This document shows positions 1 through 8,486 of a DNA stretch of 45,309 bases, one piece after another. Under the pieces are notes generated by a model. That model was given only the letters and a program-made list of their open reading frames with translations, was not told the origin of the DNA and searched no databases. Each line of letters begins with the position of its first letter. The first letter of the stretch is position 1. Made by a program: the position numbers and the translations under genes. Origin of the DNA: JBDRAU01 sp043823315 (lineage in GTDB: Bacteria; Patescibacteriota; UBA1384; DTJR01); contig JBDRAU010000082.1 in NCBI GenBank assembly GCA_043823315.1, positions 1-45,309 on the forward strand, written 5' to 3'.

Positions 1-1
1 A

Positions 2-148
2 GATGAGTTCAACCAAAAGTTGATTGAGTATCTCATATGGTACAATACTCAAAGAGTACATAAAGCGCTTCACAACCAAACGCCCATTGATTATCTACTA
101 AAAGTTCTCCCAGAGTCTCATATGTATGCAACCCATACATACTGTTGA
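2..148 (+). CDS. Transposase/integrase C-terminal end (cut by window edge)
   Basis: An open frame enters from the left edge and ends at a TGA at 146-148, giving 48 visible residues. The visible part contains WYNTQRVHKALHNQTPIDYL, the typical end of the rve/DDE integrase core of IS3/IS481-like transposases (WYN, R-H-AL, TP motifs). The catalytic residues would lie outside the window, so it cannot be said whether the element is intact. No inverted repeat typical of an IS end is obvious after the stop; the next bases are already the promoter for rpoB. The family-level call is fairly safe; the IS family is not determined. Confidence 0.7.
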   Translation, partial: DEFNQKLIEYLIWYNTQRVHKALHNQTPIDYLLKVLPESHMYATHTYC

Positions 149-172
149 CAAACAAAACAAATACGATATAAT
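145..172 (+). promoter_or_regulatory. Consensus sigma-70 promoter for the rpoB operon
   Basis: TTGACA (145-150) and TATAAT (167-172) are separated by 16 bases; both boxes match the consensus 6/6. The TGA stop of the transposase fragment is inside the -35 box. The predicted transcription start is near 179, giving a leader of about 200 bases before rpoB. No other good promoter is visible before rpoB, and no rplJ/rplL genes precede it in the window. Confidence 0.8.
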
Positions 173-178
173 CAACTA

Positions 179-376
179 AGACAAATTTAATACGTAATAA
201 CTAGTGCTTTTCGCAAACTGCTAATACTGCAGGAGGGTTAGCTTGCTGTGTGCAAGCGTTTTGTGTTTTGGTAACAAATTCTGATATATCAGACGATACG
301 TTGGGTAAAAATAAAGACTCCGGAAATTTAACTAAAAAATAAATAGTTCAAAAAATAGAAGAGTTGGATTCTATTT
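179..376 (+). promoter_or_regulatory. Structured 5' leader of rpoB
   Basis: This non-coding stretch holds a perfect 6-bp hairpin GCTTGC/GCAAGC (241-246 with 252-257, loop of 5). A competing stem GCTAA/TTAGC (220-224 with 238-242) shares bases 241-242 with it, and a 12-bp palindrome CTGATATATCAG lies at 271-282. A GGAGGG at 232-237 is buried between the arms of the first stem. Mutually exclusive stems before a transcription or ribosomal operon suggest attenuation or autoregulation, but no known leader family was recognised. Confidence 0.4.
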
Positions 377-3300
377 ATGGGCTCTGAAGGGGTAAAATCA
401 CAAATGGCCAAAAAAGAACGCCAGAAGAAAGAGTACACTTTCTTTACAAAAGATGATGTCAAAGTTGAGTTGCCAAACTTAATCGAAATACAGAAGAGTT
501 CATATAGGTGGCTTTTTGAAGAGGGAATCAAAGAGTTACTCGACGAAATATCTCCGGTAGATGATTTTACCGGGGAGGCGATGAATTTGGAATTCGGTTC
601 ATTCGGACTGGGAGAGCCAAAAGTTGACGAAATGACCGCCAGAAGCAGAAATCTGACTTTCAAGGCTCCGCTGATGTGCGATGTTATTTTAACCAACAAA
701 ATTACTAAAAAGAACAAGGCCTCGAAGGTTTTTCTCGGTGATTTTCCCGTCATGACCGATCGGGGTACTTTTATTATAAATGGAATTGAAAGAGTCGTCG
801 TTTCTCAAATTGTCCGATCATATGGTGTTATCTTCGTTGTGGACAATACCGGCGGTAAGAAATTGTTTGGTGCTAAATTAATTCCGTCGCGCGGCGCATG
901 GCTCGAGTTTGAAACTTCAAATCGCGGCGTCATTTCTGTCAAGGTAGATAGAAAAAGAAAAATTCCCGTTACAACTTTTCTAAAAGCGATGGGGATGAAG
1001 TCAAATGAGGAAATTGCTAGAAAGTTTGCCGATGTTGATGATAATCCCGAGATGAAATATATCGAGCAAACAATATCTAAGGATTCTGCCAAAGATCAAG
1101 ACAGCGCCTTGGTAGAAGTCTACAAGAGGATCAGACCAGGTGATTTGGCAACAGCCGAAGCGGCAAAAGTCTTCATAGATGCACTTTTCTTTAATCCCAA
1201 GAGATATGATCTCGGTAAGGTTGGACGATATAAAGCCAACAAGAGACTTGATATCAACGTAAAAGAAGACATTGCTGGAAGAATTCTCAGGCTTGACGAT
1301 GTTATCGAAATAATTAGAGAGATAATCAGATTGAACAATGACCCGATGGCAGAGCCAGATGATATCGATCATTTAAAAAACAGACGCGTAAGAGCGGTTG
1401 GCGAACTCGTCCAATCACGTCTTAGAGTTGGATTTTTGAGAATGGAAAGAATTATCAAGGACAGAATGAGCGTCGTGGAGACCGAAACTGCCACTCCGGC
1501 TCAGCTTGTAAACTCAAGGCCGATAGTGGCAGTTTTGCAAGAGTTTTTTGCTTCTAGCCAAATGTCCCAATTTATGAACCAAACCAATCCACTTTCGGAG
1601 CTTGAACACAAAAGAACCCTTTCAGCTACCGGCCCGGGTGGACTCTCGCGCGAAAGAGCAGGGTTTGAAGTTAGAGACGTCCATCAATCTCACTATGGAA
1701 GAATTTGTCCAATCGAAACACCCGAAGGTCCAAACATCGGACTGGTTGGATATCTGGCCTCATATGGAAAAGTTAACGATTACGGTTTTATCGAAACACC
1801 TTACTTGGTTGTTGAGCAAAAAAAATCAAGACCAAAGGCAACCAAAAGGATAGTTTATTTAGATGCTTCGGAAGAAGAAAAATCAGTTATTGCTCCGGCA
1901 TCAACCAAAAAAGACAAAGATGGTTACTTAATAGGAAAGCGCGTACCAGTTAGAAAATTCGGCTCTCCTTCGATTGAAAATATTTCAAGCATTCAGTATA
2001 TGGACGTTTCGCCCAAACAAATCGCATCTATCACAACCGCCCTGATTCCCTTCATTGAGCATGACGACGCCGTACGCGCCAACATGGGATCGAATATGCA
2101 ACGACAAGCTGTTCCGGTTATTAAAACCGAAGCACCGATTGTTGGAACAGGAATGGAAGCTGATGCAGCAAAATCATCGGGGCACATTGTTCTTTCTCCC
2201 GTTAACGGAAAAGTAGAAGAGGCGTCAGGCGATAAAGTTGTTATAAAAGATTCAAGTGGAAAAAAGCACACTTCCTTTATCGAAAAATTTACTCGCTCGA
2301 ATCAGGGCACATGTATAAACCAAAAAATTATTGTTGAATCAGGAGACTCCGTAAAGAAGGGTGATGTAATTGCTGACGGTCCCGGAACGGACAGTGGCTA
2401 TTTGGCTCTTGGTAGAAATGTCCTGGTTGCATTTATGAGCTACCGAGGCGGAAACTACGAAGATGCTATTCTCATCTCGGACCGCCTAGTCAGAGAAGAC
2501 GTCTTAACTTCGATTCATATTGAAAAATACTCAATTGAAATTAGAGATACTAAGCTCGGCCCTGAAATAATTACTCGCGACATTCCAAATGTCGGTGAAG
2601 AAGCTCTTTCCAATTTGGATGAAAACGGTGTTGTTCTTGTCGGAGCGGAAGTTGAAGCGGGTGACATCTTGGTTGGAAAAATCTCACCCAAGGGGGAAAC
2701 AGAATTATCCGTCGAGGAAAAACTGCTTCGAGCCATCTTTGGAGAAAAAGCCAAGGATGTTAAAGATTCATCCCTAAGATTGCCACATGGCGAAAAAGGA
2801 AAAGTTATTGATATAAAACTATTTTCAAAAGATGCCGATGATGAACTGCCAGAAGGTGTAAACCAAATGGTGGAAGTATCGGTCGCACAAATGCGAAAAA
2901 TCTCAGTCGGTGACAAACTTGCTGGAAGACATGGAAACAAGGGTGTAATTTCGACCGTTTTGCCTGCTGAAGACCTGCCTTATCTTGAAGACGGAACTCC
3001 GGTTGACATAATCTTGAATCCGCTCGGAGTAGTTTCCAGAATGAACTTAGGGCAAATACTTGAAACACATCTCGGGCTTGCAGTTAATAGACTCGATATG
3101 ATGGTCGCCACTCCTGTGTTTGATGGTGTGAGTGTCGATAAAATAAAGGAATTATTGAAGCAGGCAGGCTTTTCAGAGGACGGAAAGATGACCCTCTATG
3201 ATGGTAAGACGGGCGAAGCTTTTGAATCGCCGGTAACCGTAGGACACAAATACATCTTGAAGCTTGCTCACCTTGTTGACGATAAAATGCACGCCAGATC

Positions 3301-3766
3301 TGTTGGACCATATTCTATGGTTACCCAGCAGCCACTTGGCGGAAAAGCCCAATTTGGAGGTCAGAGATTTGGGGAAATGGAAGTTTGGGCTCTCGAGGCT
3401 TACGGCGCCGCTCATATCTTGCAGGAAATGCTTACCATCAAATCGGACGATGTTACCGGAAGATCACGGGCTTATGAATCTATTATCAGAGGCGAAAAAA
3501 TCGAGAAACCGTCTGTTCCGGCTTCGTTTAATGTCTTAGTCAGAGAACTTCAAGGATTGGCACTCTCTCCTGAGATGATTGGCGGAATAGAGCAGGTAAC
3601 CGAGGAAGAATATAAAGCCAGAACCCTACCAAGAAGAGAGGTTTTCCCCGAGAGAGAAACTACCGATGATAGTGAAAAAGAGGATCGTGAACTAACCGAG
3701 ATTTTAGCAGGTCAGGAGCAAAATCCACCCCAAGAAGAAAGCATAGACAAGGAGGAAAATGAATAA
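377..3766 (+). CDS. rpoB: DNA-directed RNA polymerase subunit beta
   Basis: This is the second-largest catalytic subunit of RNA polymerase. The 1129-residue frame contains the rifampicin-pocket region (about residues 395-420), ETPEGPNIGLVGYL, GRHGNKGVIS (from about residue 850), and the C-terminal MEVWALEAYGAAH clamp contact. The length suits a compact bacterial beta without large lineage insertions. The start at 377 has no clear ribosome site; an in-frame ATG at 404 (MAKKERQKK) follows AAGGGG by 12 bases and is an equally good start. In the rifampicin pocket, FMNQTNPLSEL and HKRTLSATG differ from E. coli at the positions equal to D516 (N), R529 (T) and L533 (T). The stop overlaps the rpoC start by 8 bases. 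Confidence 0.97.
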   Translation: MGSEGVKSQMAKKERQKKEYTFFTKDDVKVELPNLIEIQKSSYRWLFEEGIKELLDEISPVDDFTGEAMNLEFGSFGLGEPKVDEMTARSRNLTFKAPLMCDVILTNKITKKNKASKVFLGDFPVMTDRGTFIINGIERVVVSQIVRSYGVIFVVDNTGGKKLFGAKLIPSRGAWLEFETSNRGVISVKVDRKRKIPVTTFLKAMGMKSNEEIARKFADVDDNPEMKYIEQTISKDSAKDQDSALVEVYKRIRPGDLATAEAAKVFIDALFFNPKRYDLGKVGRYKANKRLDINVKEDIAGRILRLDDVIEIIREIIRLNNDPMAEPDDIDHLKNRRVRAVGELVQSRLRVGFLRMERIIKDRMSVVETETATPAQLVNSRPIVAVLQEFFASSQMSQFMNQTNPLSELEHKRTLSATGPGGLSRERAGFEVRDVHQSHYGRICPIETPEGPNIGLVGYLASYGKVNDYGFIETPYLVVEQKKSRPKATKRIVYLDASEEEKSVIAPASTKKDKDGYLIGKRVPVRKFGSPSIENISSIQYMDVSPKQIASITTALIPFIEHDDAVRANMGSNMQRQAVPVIKTEAPIVGTGMEADAAKSSGHIVLSPVNGKVEEASGDKVVIKDSSGKKHTSFIEKFTRSNQGTCINQKIIVESGDSVKKGDVIADGPGTDSGYLALGRNVLVAFMSYRGGNYEDAILISDRLVREDVLTSIHIEKYSIEIRDTKLGPEIITRDIPNVGEEALSNLDENGVVLVGAEVEAGDILVGKISPKGETELSVEEKLLRAIFGEKAKDVKDSSLRLPHGEKGKVIDIKLFSKDADDELPEGVNQMVEVSVAQMRKISVGDKLAGRHGNKGVISTVLPAEDLPYLEDGTPVDIILNPLGVVSRMNLGQILETHLGLAVNRLDMMVATPVFDGVSVDKIKELLKQAGFSEDGKMTLYDGKTGEAFESPVTVGHKYILKLAHLVDDKMHARSVGPYSMVTQQPLGGKAQFGGQRFGEMEVWALEAYGAAHILQEMLTIKSDDVTGRSRAYESIIRGEKIEKPSVPASFNVLVRELQGLALSPEMIGGIEQVTEEEYKARTLPRREVFPERETTDDSEKEDRELTEILAGQEQNPPQEESIDKEENE

Positions 3767-6700
3767 TCGATCCGCAAAAGTTCAAAAAGACGTTGTGCTT
3801 AAAGATTTTGATAAAATCAAACTGCAAATAGCTTCTCCCGAAGAGATTATTGAGTGGTCTTATGGAGAAATAACCAAGCCGGAGACTATTAACTATCGAA
3901 CTCAAAAACCCGAACGCGATGGGTTATTTGACGAAAGAGTTTTTGGACCGGTCAAGGACTGGGAGTGTTATTGCGGAAAATACAAGAAAATTCGCTATAA
4001 GGGTGTAATTTGTGATCGCTGCGGAGTTGAAGTAACAAGGTCCCAAGTAAGACGTGAACGGATGGGGCACATAGAACTCGTTGTTCCGGTTGTGCATGTT
4101 TGGTATATCCGAGGCGGCAGCGGAGTTATTTCAACTGTTCTCGATATGACAATTTCCGATATCGAGTCCGTAGCTTATTTTGCCGCTTTCGTTGTAATTT
4201 CAGTGAATGAAGAGCTCAAAGCCCAATCCTTGGAGCAGCTGCAGAAGGAGTTCGATGAAGCCAAAAAAGATCCTAGGTTTAAAAACAACGAAATTGCGCT
4301 AAGTAAACTAGAAGCTTCTTTTAAGGCTTCAAGAAGCGAGCTTCAGTCAATCCAATACAAGAAGGTCCTAAGTGAAAGCGAGTACACCTCTATCTCATTG
4401 AAATACGGAAATGTTGCCAAAGTTGCAATCGGTGCAGAGGCAATTCTAGAGCTTCTCAAAAACACCGACTTGAACAATGAGATCAAAAATCGTGAGGGGC
4501 GCTTAGAGGGTAGTATTACAGCCAATAGAAAGAAGTTGCTTAGATCGCTTAAAGTATTTAAAGATATGAAGTCAGCCGGCATAAAACCGGAGTGGTTAAT
4601 TATAAAGAACCTTCCTGTTATTCCACCTGATTTAAGACCGATGGTTCAGCTTGACGGAGGGAGATTTGCCGCCTCCGACTTAAATGATCTGTACAGAAGA
4701 GTGTTGAACAGAAATAATCGTCTTAAAAAACTTCTTACAGCGGGAGCCCCGGAAGTTATCTGCAGAAACGAAAAGAGAATGTTGCAGGAGGCTGTGGACG
4801 CTCTTCTTGATAATTCAGCGCGACGCGGAAGAGCTGCAGTTGCCGGAAACCAGAGAAAACTACGAAGCCTATCTGATATCCTAAGGGGTAAACAGGGCAG
4901 ATTCAGACAAAACCTGCTTGGTAAAAGAGTCGATTATTCGGGCCGTTCAGTTATTGTTATCGGACCGGATCTCGAGCTTCATCAATGTGGAATTCCTAAG
5001 GTAATGGCCCTCGAACTATTCAAAACATTTGTCATCGCTAAATTAATTAGCGAGGGTCACGTCTACAACGTCAAGAATGCTACAAAGCTTATCGAACAGA
5101 AAGATCCAGTCGTCTGGGATGTTCTGGAGCAAGTTACTGCAGGTCATTATGTTATGCTTAATCGCGCTCCGACCTTGCACCGGCTCGGAATCCAAGCATT
5201 CCTTCCGGTTTTAATTGAAGGAAAAGCTATTCAGATTCATCCGCTTGTTTGTCAGGCATTTAACGCTGACTTTGACGGCGACCAAATGGCTGTCCACGTT
5301 CCTCTTTCCGACAATGCCAAAAAAGAGGCAGGCGAGATAATGCTTTCGAGTAAAAACCTGTTAAAGCCCGCCTCGGGAGAGCCGATTGTGACTCCTCGAT
5401 TTGATATGATTTTGGGCTGTTATTACATAACCGATATGAAGATGGATACTGACAGGCCAAAAACCTATTCGGGTAAAAATGAAGCTATTATGGCATGGCA
5501 GACAGGCAATATAAGACTCAAGACCACTATGAGATTAAGAACCGATGATGAAATCCGGGAGACCGATACTGAGGTAAGCGAGAAAGACGATCACAGAATA
5601 ATTGAGACATGCGTAGGGAGAATTCTGTTCAACAATATCCTTCCTGACGGTTTTGGATTTATAAACAAGGCCATAGACGCTAAAGTAATGAAAAGCATTG
5701 TCTCTGAAGTTTTCAAGTTGCACGGTAGTGAAACGACCGCCAAACTGCTAGATAAAGTAAAATCACTCGGTTTTGAGTATGCAACAATATCTGGAATGTC
5801 AATCGGAATCGACGATATTGAAGTTCCAGATGAAAAAGAAGGAATAGTCAAAAAGACTCAAGAAAAAATTGACGAAACTGAAACACTGCATCGCCGAGGA
5901 TTAATTACACCTGACGAAAAACGAATTAAATCGATTGATTACTGGTCAGAGGCACGAACGCAAATAGAAAAGAAGATGATGGAAAATTATTCACTGGATA
6001 ATCCGGTTTTAACTTATGTTAATTCCGGAACAAGGGGCTCCGTTGCTCAACTTATCCAGATGGCAGGGATGAAGGGTCTGGTTGTTAACCCAGCCGGTGA
6101 AATAATTGAAATCCCGATTATTTCAAACTATCGAGAAGGTTTGACGGTATTCGAATACTTTATCTCTTCGCACGGTTCGAGGAAGGGTCGATCTGACACT
6201 TCGCTTCGAACCTCCGATGCCGGTTACCTTACCAGAAGACTCGTTGATGTGGCCCAGGAAATAATCGTAAGAAACAATGACTGCAAAACAGAGGATGGGA
6301 TAGAAATGATAAGGGCTGAATCAGAAGACTTTGGCGAGAGCTTCCAGGATCGAATAGATGGAAGAATTGCCGCTAAAGCAGTTAAAGTTAAGAATAAAAC
6401 TTTAGTCAAATCAGGAGAAGAAATTACCAAAGTATTATCAATTGAAATTGCCAAGAGTGATGTTGAATCTGTGGTGGTTAGATCAGTGGCATACTGTAAG
6501 GAAACCTATGGAGTTTGTCAGAAATGTTATGGTCGCGATTTGGCAACCGGTACGATAGTAGAAAAAGGAGTTACGGTCGGAGTAATTGCCGCCCAGGCGA
6601 TTGGCGAACCGGGTACCCAGCTTACCATGAAAACATTCCATCTTGGAGGAGTTTCCGGTGAAGACATAACATCCGGACTTCCGAGAGTTGAAGAGCTTTT

Positions 6701-7547
6701 TGAAGCAAGACGTCCTAAATATGAAGCACCTATTTCCGAGATTGCGGGACTTGTTGAAATTACTAAGGGACGTGAAGGAGCTATTATCGATGTCGTTTCT
6801 GATGATGACATGAGAGAGGAGATCGAGATTCCGGACGGATACGAGTTGGTAGTAAAGAGCGGCGATGAAGTAAAGGCTAAAAAGGCCGTTGCAGTTTGCA
6901 AAGACAAAAAAGCGATCAGAACAAACATTCCAGGACAAGTAAGTTTGTCAAAAGGTAAAATACAGGTTACTTCGCGGGACAAAATATCCGCAAATTATGT
7001 CGTTAATCCCGGCTTAACAATCTATGTCAAAGCTGGCGATAAGGTTGAAAAGGGACAGGTTTTGGCTGAAGGCCATCTCAACCTTTCAACGCTTCTTAGG
7101 TTGCGTAGCTCACAGGATGTAATAAAATACATGATTCGCGAAATTAAATCGATCTATATGTCCCAGGGTCAGACAATTAATGACAAGCATCTTGAGGTCA
7201 TTATTAGACAAAACTTGTCGAAACTACGCGTTATCGATGAGGGAGATAGTGAATTGATACCAGGACAGGTTATTGATTTGCTAGAGCTGAACCAAGAAAA
7301 CGAGAAACTCCAAAAAGCCAAGAAAAAAGAGGCCAAAGCCGAGCAAATCATAATGGGTATTACGAGAGTTGCCTTGAAGACAGAGAGCTTCTTATCGGCC
7401 GCTTCCTTCCAGGAAACAACCGGAGTATTGATCAATGCAGCTATTCGAGGTTCGGTAGATGAACTCAAAGGGTTGAAAGAGAACGTGATTATTGGTAAAC
7501 TAATTCCCGCTGGTACAGGCCTTAAGCCCAGCAAGGAAAAAAAGTAA
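3759..7547 (+). CDS. rpoC: DNA-directed RNA polymerase subunit beta'
   Basis: This is the largest RNA polymerase subunit (1262 residues) and carries the catalytic magnesium site NADFDGDQMAVH (N502, with D504, D506, D508). The N-terminal zinc finger has Cys70, Cys72, Cys85 and Cys88; the second zinc site uses Cys842, Cys913, Cys920 and Cys923. The bridge/trigger region (GEPGTQLTMKTFHLGG) and the C-terminal clamp end are present. It overlaps rpoB by 8 bases, so the two are translationally coupled. The end TAATG also starts rpsL, an organisation that joins the polymerase and str operons directly. Confidence 0.97.
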   Translation: MNNRSAKVQKDVVLKDFDKIKLQIASPEEIIEWSYGEITKPETINYRTQKPERDGLFDERVFGPVKDWECYCGKYKKIRYKGVICDRCGVEVTRSQVRRERMGHIELVVPVVHVWYIRGGSGVISTVLDMTISDIESVAYFAAFVVISVNEELKAQSLEQLQKEFDEAKKDPRFKNNEIALSKLEASFKASRSELQSIQYKKVLSESEYTSISLKYGNVAKVAIGAEAILELLKNTDLNNEIKNREGRLEGSITANRKKLLRSLKVFKDMKSAGIKPEWLIIKNLPVIPPDLRPMVQLDGGRFAASDLNDLYRRVLNRNNRLKKLLTAGAPEVICRNEKRMLQEAVDALLDNSARRGRAAVAGNQRKLRSLSDILRGKQGRFRQNLLGKRVDYSGRSVIVIGPDLELHQCGIPKVMALELFKTFVIAKLISEGHVYNVKNATKLIEQKDPVVWDVLEQVTAGHYVMLNRAPTLHRLGIQAFLPVLIEGKAIQIHPLVCQAFNADFDGDQMAVHVPLSDNAKKEAGEIMLSSKNLLKPASGEPIVTPRFDMILGCYYITDMKMDTDRPKTYSGKNEAIMAWQTGNIRLKTTMRLRTDDEIRETDTEVSEKDDHRIIETCVGRILFNNILPDGFGFINKAIDAKVMKSIVSEVFKLHGSETTAKLLDKVKSLGFEYATISGMSIGIDDIEVPDEKEGIVKKTQEKIDETETLHRRGLITPDEKRIKSIDYWSEARTQIEKKMMENYSLDNPVLTYVNSGTRGSVAQLIQMAGMKGLVVNPAGEIIEIPIISNYREGLTVFEYFISSHGSRKGRSDTSLRTSDAGYLTRRLVDVAQEIIVRNNDCKTEDGIEMIRAESEDFGESFQDRIDGRIAAKAVKVKNKTLVKSGEEITKVLSIEIAKSDVESVVVRSVAYCKETYGVCQKCYGRDLATGTIVEKGVTVGVIAAQAIGEPGTQLTMKTFHLGGVSGEDITSGLPRVEELFEARRPKYEAPISEIAGLVEITKGREGAIIDVVSDDDMREEIEIPDGYELVVKSGDEVKAKKAVAVCKDKKAIRTNIPGQVSLSKGKIQVTSRDKISANYVVNPGLTIYVKAGDKVEKGQVLAEGHLNLSTLLRLRSSQDVIKYMIREIKSIYMSQGQTINDKHLEVIIRQNLSKLRVIDEGDSELIPGQVIDLLELNQENEKLQKAKKKEAKAEQIIMGITRVALKTESFLSAASFQETTGVLINAAIRGSVDELKGLKENVIIGKLIPAGTGLKPSKEKK

Positions 7548-7969
7548 TGCCAACAGTCAATCAACTTATTAAGTCAGGAAGAAAGTCAATATCCAAAAAA
7601 AGCAAGAGTCCGGCACTCGCGAAAAATTTTAATTTCCTGAAAAACAAGCCTACAAATGCCCAGAAATCCAATCCTTTCAAGAGAGGCGTTTGCACTAAAG
7701 TAACAACCATGACACCCAAGAAACCAAACTCAGCTTTGCGCAAGATTGCCAAAGTCCGGCTCACTAATGGTCAGGAAATTACGGCATATATCCCAGGCAT
7801 CGGACACAACCTGCGGGAACACTCGGTTGTCTTGATTCGCGGTGGAAGGGTTAAGGACTTGCCTGGCGTTAGGTATCACATTGTCAGGGGTAAACTTGAT
7901 ACCCAAGGGGTGCAGAAGCGCATGAAATCAAGAAGTAAATATGGTGTAAAGAAAGAAGCTAGGAAGTAA
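7547..7969 (+). CDS. rpsL: 30S ribosomal protein S12
   Basis: S12 lies at the decoding centre of the small subunit. The 140-residue protein contains the conserved TPKKPNSALRKIAKV, GHNLREHSVVLIRGG and LPGVRYH motifs. The N-terminal part has a lysine-rich stretch of roughly 15 extra residues (around 15-35) compared with the usual 123-124-residue S12. The start codon shares a base with the rpoC stop (TAATG), and rpsG begins directly after its stop. The usual streptomycin-contact lysines (PKKPNSA and the GVRYH region) are kept. Confidence 0.96.
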   Translation: MPTVNQLIKSGRKSISKKSKSPALAKNFNFLKNKPTNAQKSNPFKRGVCTKVTTMTPKKPNSALRKIAKVRLTNGQEITAYIPGIGHNLREHSVVLIRGGRVKDLPGVRYHIVRGKLDTQGVQKRMKSRSKYGVKKEARK

Positions 7970-8446
7970 ATGAGAGGAAATAATTACTATAAAAAGAGAT
8001 TAATTGCTCCAGACGAACGGTTTGGCTCTACTTCTGTAAGTAAATTTATCAATTATATAATGGAGCGTGGAAAAAAATCCATTGCCAAAAAACTCGTATA
8101 TGATTCGCTTGACGAAGCGGCAAAAGTTCTCAAAAAAGAGCCCCTTGATGTTTTTAATGCGGTCTTGTCTGCAATCGCTCCTTCAGTTGAAGTTAGAAGT
8201 CGTAGAATCGGTGGGGCCAACTATCAAGTTCCGATTGAAGTTCGAGAACCAAGACGCACAGCGCTAGCGATGCGATGGATAATCGCTGCTGCGAAAAGCA
8301 AAAAAGGAATGCCCATGCATAAGCGGTTAGCGACTGAATTTCAGGATATTCTGAGCGGAACAGGGGCAGCGATCAAAAAACGCGAGGATACTCATCGAAT
8401 GGCCGAAGCAAATCGTGCTTTTGCCCATTTCGCCAAAATGAGATAA
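7970..8446 (+). CDS. rpsG: 30S ribosomal protein S7
   Basis: S7 nucleates assembly of the 16S rRNA head domain. The 158-residue protein has the family pattern: N-terminal basic strand, KFINYIMERGKK, the DVFNAVLSAIAPSVEVRSRRIGGANYQVPIEV core and the MAEANRAFAHF C-terminus. The ATG follows the rpsL stop with no gap, so translation is probably by re-initiation. It is followed by a 40-base gap with a GGGGG run before fusA. Confidence 0.96.
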   Translation: MRGNNYYKKRLIAPDERFGSTSVSKFINYIMERGKKSIAKKLVYDSLDEAAKVLKKEPLDVFNAVLSAIAPSVEVRSRRIGGANYQVPIEVREPRRTALAMRWIIAAAKSKKGMPMHKRLATEFQDILSGTGAAIKKREDTHRMAEANRAFAHFAKMR

Positions 8447-8486
8447 GTGAATTGTCAGGGGGTAATTTTTAAGATTTGGTAAATTT

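Noticed and set aside
328..7564. Antisense open frames of 60-150 codons opposite rpoB and rpoC
   Set aside because: They are shadows of strong coding on the plus strand; they have no ribosome sites, and rpoB/rpoC motifs are continuous beneath them.
8447..8486. Promoter or terminator between rpsG and fusA
   Set aside because: Only a G-run is visible; no -35/-10 pair and no stem with a T-run.
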